Shown here: positions 19,710 through 31,105 of the stretch, one piece after another
How the letters are laid out: each line of letters opens with the position of its first letter
How positions within the stretch are numbered: position 1 is the first letter of the stretch
Assembly (NCBI RefSeq): GCF_000276665.1
Contig: NW_004955402.1
Span: 3,258,005 to 3,322,004, forward strand
Direction: 5' to 3'
Length of the DNA: 64,000 nt
Origin: Chinchilla lanigera
Taxonomy: Eukaryota > Chordata > Mammalia > Rodentia > Chinchillidae
The notes under the pieces: model-generated
The model's input: only the letters and a program-made list of their open reading frames with translations
Told to the model about the DNA's origin: nothing
Database searches by the model: none
Translations under genes and position numbers: made by a program

Positions 19710-22700
19710 CTGCGTTCCCGGGGCAGCCACAGCAAGAGGGAACAAAGGCAAAGAAGTGATAAACAAAAGCAATCCCGGAGCATACAACACGCCTAAGTAG
19801 TAAAGTTCCTGGGGCCGGAAACCAATGCACGGTTGGGGAGGAGGTCCGGCTTTGATCTGGTGCAGCTAGTGCTTCCCAGCTGGTCCCCAGGAAGACCTGG
19901 ATGGGTGGAGAGGGGAGGTGATGTCCGGGGAAAACACTAACGTGCACACACAATTCCTGCAGGTGAAGGGATCCCTTTGGTTCTTTGAAATCCTCTTCTA
20001 AAAAGCAGGCTATAGGAAAAGCTGCTCAAACTGGCTGCTGAGATGCAGGACTCCTGCTCGCACTCTTCTGTGTCCTGGCCCCTTGGCACCAGGCCCTTGA
20101 GCGGCGCATGCTCACAGCACACACTGCGCCTGCGCAGAAATGTCTGCCGGAAGGAGGAACGGATAAGGACCACTTTCCAACCATATGGTTGGGGAACTCA
20201 TCTTCATGGGCAACACAGTTTGTTGGGGTTCTCCCTTTAATTCACGTCAATTTATGACCCACTCAGCCGGCACTAACAATCTTATGGCTACTGGGCTCCA
20301 AGCATCACAGGACCTGGGACGGCTGTAGCGCTACAAAGCCAGTGAGTGGCCATCCCAAGTGGCCTGTGGGGAGCAGGCTGGTCCCAGGGACACACAACGG
20401 GGACGAGAGGTGTTCCGCCGGAATTCTAAGGGAGACCAGGATGCAGAGAGTGGGCAGGCAGAGAGGACAGGGACTTTATACTTATGTTGGAATTTTGACT
20501 CTTGCTTTGAGAATAATTAAATAGACTTACACCCAGCAGTTTTATTTTCTAAGGCTGTATTTTAAGACTGTGTTTTAAGGTAAAGACCTGTTTTGAAAAT
20601 AAAAATTGCTCCTGAAGCCAAGGCTGTGTGTAAACGTGCAATTAAATTTCACTTTCTCCGTCTCTTACTGGAGAACCAGTGCTGAAACACTGCGTTAGGC
20701 CTTGGCTTTGGATTTTGATTCCATCTTAAAGCGAAACACACATTAACCTTATCGTGTTACCCATCAGTCACTGTTCACACATATTTAAAGAACAAAGAAC
20801 AAATTTAGAAATTTTATGCACTTGGAAAGAGGTGGAGAGTGTAGATTCTAAGATAAGACCCATTTGCTATGGATGTGCTGATACGTCTTAGTTTAATAAC
20901 CCACGAAAAGATTTATTTTTCTATGAAAATGCTATTTGTTACTAGGGTTTAAGCAGTAAGGATTTAAGCAGTCAAGGATTCACAATGTAAATTGACACTG
21001 TCATCTATTAAATAAGCTCAGTGATCGCAGAGTAACACTACTCTGTAGTTAGGAGCCAAATTTCTTATTGCTGAGAAGTGGTAAGATTTGGCCAGCCCCA
21101 AAATCTCCAAGAGAAGACACAGAGTTGATCTTCTGGCTTTAGGTATGATGACTTGGGCAGGGGAGGGGGATATCCCATGAACTGGGAAAGCTTGTCAGCA
21201 ATAAATACTTTTCCATTCCACAGGGGGAAAAGGGCATTGCTTTCTGTAGTAGCTTTCAACCCAGCATATCCAGGCCCTGAGCCCTGTCCATCATGAGATG
21301 CACTCCCAACTGATGTCAGACTCATTTTCCTGAGCAAGGTAAATGTGTTTCCAAAATGCAGGACACCTGCTCCCGGATGAATCCCATCCTCTAACATGTC
21401 CATCACTGACAAGGTTAACAAAGGAAGTTGCTTCTGATCCAACTTGCATTCTTGCTCATGGACGCCAGCTTCTCTTTTGGCCATTTCATAAGATATTTGG
21501 AGAAGAAGGTCAGAGCTGTAACCAGCAGTCACAGCCCAAACACTTCCCAAAGGCACGTTAATGACATTTTTCTTTAGTTTTCATGATAAGAGCATCAATG
21601 CTATGCACATCTGTGGCAGGCATTTAATTTTTCCATGTAGCTGAATGGGAAGGAGAATCCATGCCATATAACAGTACTCCATTCAAAGAGGGCGTTTTGT
21701 AAGGATCTGGGGAGTGACTGAGTCACTACGTGCATGCTCTGTCTTCGAGACAGGGATCCTGTTTCCAGGGTTTGTCTGAGTCCCGGGCACCTTGCGGGTA
21801 GAGAGAATTGAGGGGCAGGCCCAGGTCGGCGGGGTGGATTCACCAGACAGCCGGAGCCTGTGTGTGGCAGGCACGATGTGTCATGCAGAACATTAGACGG
21901 GGGAAAGACAAGGCGAGCATCAGAGGCAGAACAAGTGCACCTGCTCCTCATTGCCACCGGCAGCTTGTTTTACTGAGAGGAGCAGAGGTCCGTTCCCACC
22001 TGTGGGTCTCTTCTCACAACGTGCCCTCAGAAGGGAACCAGAATTGGACGGATCTCAGAGTACACGCCTGACCATGTTTTCCCTTCTATTTTAATGAGAA
22101 AGTTTCATACCCGCTAGAAATGTTCTACAGAGGCTCAATTAATTGTTTTCCTAGATTCCAGCTGCCCCGCTAGAAAATCACTAACATGTCACTTTGATTC
22201 CCCAAACACGTTCACAGCTCTTCCTTCCCACCTCCTCATGGGTTGTCTGATGACTAAAATAACTGGGTGTTTCTTAGACATTTCTGTGCAGCTGGGAATG
22301 TAGCAGAGTAGAGTAAGAGGTTAAAAAAGGAGCAAAGAAACAAACAAACCCTTCCGCTAGCAACAGAGATGCATTTCCAGCTTATTAGAGAGCTGACTAC
22401 TGTTCAAAGAGCTCCATGTTTAAGCAGTGGCTTGAGAAAAAAATACTGAGGGTCTTTTATCGCTATCTGTTTTAATGCAGTTATTCATGAGTCCTTTTGC
22501 CAAGAGCCACACAAAAACCCTCCACGTGTTTTTTCCCCAATCCTGCCTAGGAAGGAAAAAAACCGACATCAAAGTGTGAGGTTCAAAACTTGAAGAAGTG
22601 AGTCAACCAGAACCTCACATTCTTTGAAGTCTCCAAGCTTCCTGCCTACTTATTAAAAAAGGCAGATGAAGGGGAAAAATGCTAAAGAGCATGCGAAACA

Positions 22701-23824
22701 GATGAAGATGAACTAACGCGACTCTATGACAAATTTGGCTTTGCAAACCAGGAACCATAGTTCTAATCATCAGCATAAATTAGCCAGTAAGCACTTGCTG
22801 TAATTTCCTGGATTTCCTAAAATTGGTCTTATGAATCCAAAAAGTGCATCTGAATGCTTTGGGAACGCAGAGTGGAGAGGGAGGTCAAGAGCCAGGGCCT
22901 GGCATCCCCTCCAGCCCAGGTCTTGCAAGGGCACCGACTCCCCTTACAGGAGCGTGTGTGGCACACACACACATCTTGGAGACCCGGCAGCCGTGCGCGG
23001 CTCCTGACAGAATGGGCCCTCGGTAGCACAGTCCGCAGCCTCTGCAAGTGCTTCTCAGCCACATCACCTCCTCCTTCCCCGCGCCTACCTGTGACACTTC
23101 TCGGGATGGACTGCAGTTTGCTTCACCTCCGGCCCCTCCCTATGTCAGCAGAAAGAGGGGATAAGGAAATGCCCTGTTATGCCCTACAGTGCTTTGCAGA
23201 GGGGCCCCAGCCATGCGCGTGGGCGGGGGCCGGAAGAACTGCAGCACAGCGGTCCCCAACCCCACACCGGCAGCTGCAGAGGGCTGACGTCACTATGGCA
23301 GTGAGCATGAAGAGGGCAGGGCCATGCAAGGCTGTCCTGTGTCCCTGGACAGAGGCCGCTGGTTTTCCAGGTACGCTGGGTCTGCCTGAAAAACCATCTA
23401 TCCGTATTGAATGGAGGCTGGGGGAGCCTGGGAGGAGCGAGAGATCCCATGAAGAGTTAGGAGCTGCATCTCAACAGCAATCCTCAGCCAGTGCCCGGAC
23501 CTGCACATGGCCCTTCCGCATGGAGGGATGCTGTCAGACTGGAAGAGGTGTCAACCGCAACAGACCTCGCTCTGCGCACAGAGGTGGGCAGAACGGTACC
23601 AGGCAGGGTAGGAACAAAGGAATGGACATTATCCTTCGGTTTAGTTGCAAAAACATGAACTGTTATGAAATGGGCATGACGGATGGAAGGGTGGCGTTGA
23701 GCGGTTAGAGACGCAGTGGGCAGGTGCGACCTTGAGCGACCACCTGCACTCAGGAGGACGGCGTTAAATTACCCGGGATAAATTCATGAGGTTAGCACAC
23801 AACCACTCTAGCTTTCAGACTTAC
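19710..23824 (-). other. PTPRM intron, 4.1 kb
   Basis: It contains one long unassigned open frame on the minus strand (21065-21556, listed separately). I recognise no transposable element. The 284-codon plus-strand open frame at 22854-23708 has no recognisable domain. Much of 20550-21050 and 22080-22800 is AT-rich unique sequence. Confidence 0.7.
21065..21556 (-). other. Unassigned 163-codon open frame in PTPRM intron
   Basis: An uninterrupted ATG-to-TAA frame in gene-sense direction. The predicted peptide is not low complexity: it starts MPLGSVWAVTAGYSSDLLLQ and contains KVFIADKLSQFMGYPPP. I do not recognise the family. No splice-site pair, poly(A) tail or target-site duplication was identified. 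It may be a chance frame, a decayed retrocopy or repeat-internal sequence. I do not call it a gene. Confidence 0.25.
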
Positions 23825-23941
23825 CTTTTCCACAGCAAATGTCCTTATCACATATTCTGCCAGCAGTTCTGTTTCTATGAGGGTAACCTTAATGTCTTTG
23901 TATATTTCTGTATCGTCTGGCCAGTATTTGCAGCACTTGAC
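23825..23941 (-). CDS. PTPRM: PTPRM exon, 117 nt: D1 KCCKYWPDD segment
   Basis: Thirty-nine codons in phase 0 at both ends (residues 1006-1044), from [10 protein letters not shown] to VIRTFAVEK. KCxxYWP is a conserved motif of receptor phosphatases; the following residues form beta strands leading to the WPD loop. The acceptor follows a long pyrimidine tract (cctttttttcctaag) and the donor is gtaagt, close to consensus. The region encodes no catalytic residue; it contributes to the central sheet of D1. The exon marks the right edge of the dense exon cluster in the left third of the window. Confidence 0.96.
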
Positions 23942-25689
23942 CTTAGGAAAAAAAGGAAAATGATGGGTTTAGTTTTCCTTTAGTTCCCGTAAGGATGGGA
24001 GGCACTATGAGTGACAGGTTAACGTTTGCACACAAGGCCAAAAGTGAACCATACACTCAGGAGCAAGGTCTATGTTTTTCCATCATCTGTTTTGTTTAAT
24101 TCCAGAAAGAAACAAAATGTGAATCATGGGAGAAGTGACATTTAGGAAAATGGTCTAAAGTTAACAAATTGTATTATGCTACAGACATCTCAACTGCAGT
24201 AACGATTCATTTCCTATACGTCTCTCCTCAGGGAATGGCCGGGGAACACAAACTCTAAAAGGAAGTTTGCAGTATTTTTCCCCCTCTGAATCATAAATTC
24301 CTCCTGGTTTCAGAAAGTGAGTGAACATTTTTGAGACTGGAGCAGAAAATCAAAATGGACACTGAAGATTAAAGTTCTTTTTTTTTTTTCTGAAGGAGGA
24401 AGTACCCATGTGGTTTTCCCAAGTTAGAATGACAGTTATTTTAATATAAGCAAAATTCAATGAATGAAACTTGACAAAACATGAACACAGTCTTTGCACA
24501 TTATCTCAACCTCTGACCCGAGGGTTTCTCAGGCAGAAGAAATGCGATAGAATTACTCCTGCTCAGAGTTGTTTTTGCATGTGGTGCTTGCAGGTATCAG
24601 CAAAGGCTCGGACGAGGGCAGCCCAGAAGCAGAGCTTGGGCGGGGACAGGCAGCCTCTGTGGGTTCTGTTCGGGACTCTTGTGCTTCTCCTGAGCTCCTA
24701 TCCCCACCCCTCCAGGGATGCATTTTTATTCTGTAACTCTGTGTCTGCTGGTGTAAGCACCTGGCTTCTTCCATGGGCTCTTCCCCTGGAAGGTTCTGCC
24801 GAGCCCCCCAAGGCCAGATGTCTGTGGGGCTCTCCTTGTTCACACTCGCCACTCTGGCTGGCTTCCTTGTCAACGTCACTACAATTTCCTCCATCACTCA
24901 GGGACGAAACCCAGCCAATTCCCCCTCTAAGCCCAGGCCCGGGAGTGCTGCCAAGGCCAGGCACGTACCCTGCGAGAAACCGCTAGACATGGTTCCTGAC
25001 TTCTCATCCCTCTGCCGCAAACGACCTCAGTTTAGGTGCCAGGGTCTGCCTGCACGAGCATCCGACACAGCTCACAGCAGAAAAACCCTCGCAAGTGTAA
25101 GCCCTGTGCATTTACTTCTGCTGCCCAGGGATCTCCTATTTCCAGCCACTGTCCGTGAAATTAGACAGAGATTCTTCAGCTGGCATGTAAGGAACTTTGA
25201 AAAATTGGCCACAACTTCCCAGCCTTATCTTTTATTGCTTTCTGTTCACTTATATTTTATGTTCAGATGAGCAGTTTCCCCTAATCTGCAAACACAGGCC
25301 ATGATCCCAACTCCAACTCAAGAACTTCTGCTGGGAATGTTCCCTCCGCCCCGCCCGGCTTTCCCCAGCTAGGACGCCTTTCTGTAACTCAGAGGGTATC
25401 TCAAATTCACACCGCCACATGCCGCTTCTCCACCGACATGAACTCTCTGACTCTGAAAAAATGAATTCGCTTGGAAGCTAAGATGATGCCCTTCCCATCA
25501 TGCTCCAAACCTGCCTATTCCTGGCCAGCAGACAAGGGTTTTGTCTTGCTTAATTCTCTAAACCCCGCAGCAACCGGCCAGCATGCGCTAAGTACTACAT
25601 ACACAGTGGTTACACAGGGAGCTGAATTCCAGGGACAAAGTCAAAACATTAGCACAAGAAGGGAAATCCAATGCCTTGGAGTTTAAGAA

Positions 25690-26310
25690 AAAAGCACTTC
25701 TACACTGTTGGAGGGAATGTAAACTAGTACAACCACATGGAAATCAGTATGGAGATTTCTCAAAAAATGAAAGTTAGAAGTTCCATTTGACCCAGCTCTT
25801 TCCCTTCTAGGCATCTTCCCAGAAGAGTTACAGACACCGTATTACAGTGATCCATGCAAACTCATGTTTATAGCAGCACAACTCACAGTAGCTCAATCTT
25901 AGAAGCAGCTTACGTGTCCATCAACAGAAGAATGGGTAAAGAAAATGCATTTATACACAGTAGAGCACTACTCTGCTACAAAAAGGATGAATCTGAGTCA
26001 TTTTAGGAAAATGGATGCACTTTGAGACCACAATGATAAGTGTAATAAAGTAGACACACAAGTTTAAATATCAGGTAGTTTCTCTTTTCTGAGAAACCTA
26101 AAATGTAAATAAATAGCAAAGTAAAAGAGAATAGGAAACAAGGAGACAGATCTTTTGCAAATGGGATGGAGACCAAGAGGTGGAGGGAGGCGGAGGGCAA
26201 GCGGAAAGAGTGAAGATGTGCTCTGCGCGTGCCCCAGCTCCCCACGAGGATGTACTCATTACGGACTGCAAACATGGACACATAAACAGCGCTGAAAGGA
26301 AACAAGAGTG
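25690..26310 (+). mobile_element. LINE-1 3' end (ORF2 tail plus 3' UTR)
   Basis: The left part matches the end of L1 ORF2 at nucleotide level: 'cactgttggagggaatgtaa', 'ccatttgacccagctctt', 'tcatgtttatagcagcacaa' and 'gtgtccatcaacagaagaat'. From about 26030 it becomes a 3' UTR of 'tttaaatatcaggtagtttc', 'cttttgcaaatgggatggag' and a GGAGG-rich stretch, shared with the copy at 52985-53300. It is 5'-truncated and antisense to PTPRM. Confidence 0.88.
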
Positions 26311-27154
26311 CCCTGCATGTGTTGAGAGCTCGGAGCTTCTCTCTGAGACATGTGCTGTCCTGATGGCCTGGGCCAAGGGCAGTTCCACACGGTCTGCCTG
26401 CGCCATGCTCAGCATGGAAGGCAGCCAGGTGTGGTGCTGGTGGCCAGGGACACCAGGTGGGGCACAGCGTGGCGGTGGCCTGCGCCTCTGGGTGCAGCAG
26501 GGTTTGCTCTGAGCTCAGGGCTCTGCCGGATGTGGGGGAGCATGTGGAACGTGGGGCGCTTCCCTCTGGGGCACCCCAAGGAGGCAGTTGGTTGGGTTCT
26601 GGTTCTCCCTGTAGCATCCTCCAGACTCCTGAAATGCTGTGCCACGTCTGTTTGCAGCCTCCTGAAATCTCTTCTAAGCTGGGTTCCTTTTTAGTGCCTT
26701 TTAAACTGCTTGGACTCGTGTCAAGTTAATATTTCACTTGTAAAAAAGGGAAGAGGAAGTATGCTTCCCTCTTCCTCCCCTGTGACACTTCTGCATGTCA
26801 GAGCACCCTGGAGTAGAGCCCCACACAGGGCGCTGCCATGTCGGTGGGCCGCACTCTGCCTGCTCCTGTCTCCTGCTGCCTGAGCCCCTGCGTATCTTCC
26901 AGCCCAGGCTCTGCACCTGCACCCCAAGCGTGGTGGTCTAATGAGCTTGGTGCTCAGCGCCCAGTCCTCCAGCCATTAATCAGGTGGCTTTGCGGGCCGC
27001 CTGCCCATTACTACTCAAGGGCTGTGGGAGGGTGGCCTGCCCTCTGCTCCAAAGGGGGTGGGGGCCGGTGTGGTTTTCAAATGCATTAATGTGAAGGCGT
27101 AGAGAAGGCAGTGTAAGTCTAGGACTTCCAATTCACTGAAACAATTCTTGGAGT

Positions 27155-27320
27155 CCCTTTTTCCTGGGACAGAAGACTGAAGCCAGGGCCTTTCCACTGA
27201 ACTACATTCCCAAAGCTTAGGGTCTTGCTACGTCTCTAAGTTGCCCAGGCTGGGTTAGAATCTGCAATCCTCCGGCTTCAGCCTTGCAGAGTGCTGGGAT
27301 TACAGGCGTGTGCCAGGAGT
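27155..27320 (-). repeat. B1-ID composite SINE, gene sense
   Basis: Diverged ID half ('agccagggcctttccactga' and 'actacattccc') and B1 half ('ctaagttgcccaggctgggt' and 'gtgctgggattacaggcgtg'), both reading as reverse complements. Confidence 0.82.
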
Positions 27321-29292
27321 CACCTAACCAGACACCCAGCTGATCCCCAGGCATAGTGAGATCAGCAGTGTTGGGGGCCAGAGCTGCATCCCCAGGTTGG
27401 CGGCATACACCGTAACCGTTGGGGCATCTTGACACTGCAGGAGCAGCAGGTCTAAAGTTCTAAACTTCGACAGGCATCAGAATTCCTCGCGTGGGGAGTC
27501 TCCTAACGCAGTAGGTCTGGAATGGTGGGGCAGAAGTGTTTGCACTTGGAACCAGCTCGAGGTGATGCTGAGGTCTGTGGCCAATACTGGGTAGCAGGAT
27601 TGAGGCCACACTGCGGGCATGAAAGCCTGTGGGGCTAGAGGCCACGGTGATACGAATCTGAGGCTAGGGAGGTCGCTCCGTCTCAGGTGCTCCATGTCAG
27701 GAGGGGACAGTCACCGTTCCCATCCGAGAGTGTTCTGAGAGCAACCAGGCTTTCCAAATTGCCTCTACACTGGAATGACTTTAGGGGAATGTGTAGCCAA
27801 AACCCAAAGTCCAGGCCACATTCTAGGCCAAGTACATCTCAACTTCGGGGTAGGCACAGCCTTCTCCCCCAAATTTTTGAGGTGGCCAAGAAATTCCAAG
27901 AGTGGATGAGTCTGGGAAGCCCTGGGTTCCCAAATCCAGTGATGCAAGGCGATGGAGGCATCGGCCATGTGTGGCACACCCCAAGTGCTCACAGATGTGC
28001 ATTCCGACTCTTAACTGGTAATTCTGAGATCTGGACCCCCGGCCACTGGAGGAGCCTGGAGGGCAAGGAGCCCAGTGAGGGTCAGGAGAGGGGACGCAGG
28101 GCTTCTGGGAGGCACTGAGCACTGGCCGCCATGCAGGGCTCGCGACGGTGGAGGGAACAGGGAAACCCACGTGCTTGTCCTTTCCGCAGGCCTCACTCCT
28201 GGGAAACGGGACAGTGGAGGAGAGGCTGGCACGTCCGTTCTCCTGTCAGCGTGCTCTGGTGAGCTCGCAGCACAAACGGGGAAACAGCGCCTGTGCGGTA
28301 GGGGAGGAGACTGAAGTCCAGCAGAGTTGCAGTCACAGAGTCGCAAATCCTCATTCTCCAGGTCACTGCAACCCCTACGCACAGCCTTCGCTGCTCTGGG
28401 TCTGAGGCAGTGAGCAGCGTGTCCTCACAGCTGTGGCCTCCCGTAGCAGAGGGCAAGGGGTATGCCAGGGGTGGGGCTGGCCTCCAGCCTCCCTGCTCCT
28501 GCGCTCGGATGCAGAACTGGAAGGCAGGTCTGAGAGCCCGAGCAGCTGGCTCAAGGTCACTGGCTCCATGCTGGCCAGGCAGGGTGGCTGCTGGGCTCTG
28601 ACTCCAACTCCAGCTGCAGGGCTGAGCAGGCGGGTAGAACTCACAGCGCATGACGCTTTCCCGCACCTTGCTAGGAGGTTCTGGCTTCCAGGAGAGATGC
28701 CAAGTAGGAAGTCTGAAAGGTTTCACGTCCATGCCTTGGTCTACAGCTGTTGATTTCCGCAGGTGCCTCTGTGAGGCTGTGGGCAGGATTTGGTCTATAG
28801 AGGGGCAGTGTGCAGGGTACAGGACTTGTTTTGCTGAGAAATCCATGATTCGTAGGGACAGGGGAGCTGAGTGTTAGCTCTTAAGGGCAGGGCACTATAG
28901 TGTGCCCCGATAAACACAGCTTTCAAGGGACAGATGGAAGGGAAAAGAGGGGATTATCAGTTTTGAGTTGTCAAGTTTGCACCGACTTTTTTTTCTGATG
29001 GGGAAGGAGACATCCAGAAAGAATGACTGTGCCTCTATTAATGGTAGTGTCCAGCCCATGGAGTGTGGCTCTGTTGGGGAGCCTCTGCTAGGAAGCTCCT
29101 CATACACACTGTCTCAGCCCATGAGCAACTGCAACTTTTTCTCCAAAGAACAGGTTCTTTGTATCCAAAATATTCTTATAGAGATCCTACAGGAATAAGA
29201 ACACTTGCTCAGTTAAAAATCCCGACAGTACAGATTGTTGTGGTCACAGTGGGATGGGGTGACTTGGACGAGTCTCTGCTTTTGTCCATCTG

Positions 29293-29620
29293 ACTTGTCT
29301 CAGTCAGCTTTCCATCACCGTGACAAATACCTGAGATCACCCACGTAGAAGGAGGAAGGGTTTACTTTGGCTTGCACTTTCAGAAGGTTCATTCATGTTG
29401 GCTTTGGGTCTGTGGCAGCCCAGGCCCTCCTGGTAGGAGTGTGGTGGAGGAAGACCACTCACCTCGTGGTGGTCAGCAAGGAAAGAGAGAAAGGAAGGGT
29501 TAGGATCCCAAGATCACTTTCAAGGTGCCCATGGCTCCTAACAGTGCCCAGGCTGGGGACCAGCCTTTGACACATGGGCCTTTGGGTGATAGTCAAGATC
29601 CGAAATGTAACACAACCAAA
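29293..29620 (-). mobile_element. MaLR-type LTR, minus strand
   Basis: Starts with 'cagtcagctttccatcaccg' and 'gacaaatacctgagatcacc', the reverse complement of the typical MaLR LTR 3' end, then 'gtttactttggcttgcac', 'gtgtggtggaggaagacc' and 'caaggtgcccatggctcc'. It is directly followed by L1 ORF2 sequence at about 29620, so the LTR is truncated or interrupted by the L1. Confidence 0.7.
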
Positions 29621-30590
29621 AAAGAAAACTTTACTTCAATATTCTTGATGATCATAGACACAAAAATCCTTCACAAAATACCTGCAAACCAAATCCAACA
29701 ACACAGTAAAAAATTTCACACACCATGATGAAGATGATTTCATTCCAGAGATGCAAGGATGGTTCAACATATGTACATCAATAGATATAATATAGACCAT
29801 GAAAGTAGGATCAAGAATAAAAATCACGTTATCATCTCAATTAATGCAGAAGAAACCTTAGACAAAATTCAAATTCCTTCATGATAAGAGCTCTGAAGAA
29901 ACTAGTTATAGAAGAACTATACGCCAACAAAATAAAACATACACTGTATAAGACAAACCCATAGCCAACATCATACTGAATGGGGAAAACTGAAAGTGTT
30001 TTCCCTCAAATCAGTAACAAGATCAAGATGTCTATTTTTACCACCTCTATTCACTATGGTCCTTGAAATTTTAGCCAAAGCAATTAGGCAAGAGAAAGAA
30101 ATAAAAGGGATACAAGTAGAAAAGAAAGATAAATTATCTCTGTTTGTAGATGATATGTTCCTAAACTTAGAAGATCTTAAAGATTCCACCAAGCCTTTTA
30201 GCTCTGATAAATTCAGCAAAATAAGATGATACAAAATACTACTTAAAAAATCAGTAGCTTTTCTATACACCAAGGATAAAGTAGCTGAGAAAGTAATCAG
30301 GAAAAAAATTTACATTCACAACAGCCTAAAAAATACCTAGGAATCAACTTCACCAAGGAAGTGAACGACCTCTACAATGAAAATTACAGAGCACTAAAGA
30401 AAGAAAATGAAGGATAGGACATGAAAAGACCTCTCATGTTTACCGATTGGCAGAATTCATATTCTTAAAACAGCCAAGTTACCAAAAGCAATCTACGGGT
30501 TCGTGCGATCCACGTCAAATTTCCAACGATGTTCTCTACAGAACCAGAAAAGCACAAACTTGTAGTTCATATGGAAACACAGCAGAGCCA
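29620..30590 (+). mobile_element. LINE-1 ORF2 fragment with reverse-transcriptase core
   Basis: About 970 nt of diverged L1 ORF2. At nucleotide level it has 'gatgcaaggatggttcaaca', 'tcatactgaatggggaaaac', 'gaaattttagccaaagcaat' and 'ggaatcaacttcaccaagga'. A partial frame from 29996 to 30229 contains [10 protein letters not shown], the reverse-transcriptase active-site region with Val where F-A-D-D is usual. Frame shifts and stops destroy the ORF. It is antisense to PTPRM and lacks both ends of L1. Confidence 0.92.
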
Positions 30591-30924
30591 CAGTAACCCC
30601 AGCGTTCCTCCTCTTCCCCTCCTTGTCAGCCTTCCCCTGTATCAGGGTTGCAGTTCAGATCGGGGGCCTTGTGCCATTCACAGGACCATCTCGGCTCAGC
30701 ATTTTCTTAAGGAGGACCTAGGTCCTACATCGGGTGAATGGCTCTTACTCCTAAAATCATTACCCTTGCATGCAAGTTTTGTGGGTCCATGCTACCTCTT
30801 AAAAACTGACTCAAAACCAGTAGACAGACACTCTTAAGATTCAAGGATCGACATCTCCACCAGGGGGAGCTAAGCAGAGGCAAAAGCTTGAGAGACTATA
30901 GTACTATCAATGTATGACCTGTCT

Positions 30925-31105
30925 GATTTTTTTCGTTTGTAGTACTGAGGACTGAACCCAGCGCCTTTGCACTGAGCTACATCCTCACTCTTTTTATTTT
31001 TTATTTTGAGACAAGGTCTCAGTCTGGGCTTGAACCTGCAATCCTCCTGACTTGGCCTCCCACAATGCTGAGGTTACAGGCGTGTACCACCGTGCCTAGC
31101 TGACT
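30925..31105 (-). repeat. B1-ID composite SINE, gene sense
   Basis: A good example of the composite. On the plus strand 'agtactgaggactgaaccca' and 'gcactgagctacatcc' (ID) precede a T-rich linker, then 'gagacaaggtctcagtctgg', 'gcaatcctcctgacttggcc' and 'gaggttacaggcgtgtacca' (B1). In element sense the order is B1, A-rich linker, ID, A tail. Confidence 0.9.

Noticed and set aside
22854..23708. 284-codon plus-strand open frame
   Set aside because: Opposite to PTPRM, no recognisable domain, no splice or promoter context; likely chance in GC-richer sequence.
26003..26617. 204-codon minus-strand frame
   Set aside because: Overlaps the antisense of an L1 3' UTR; explained by the repeat.
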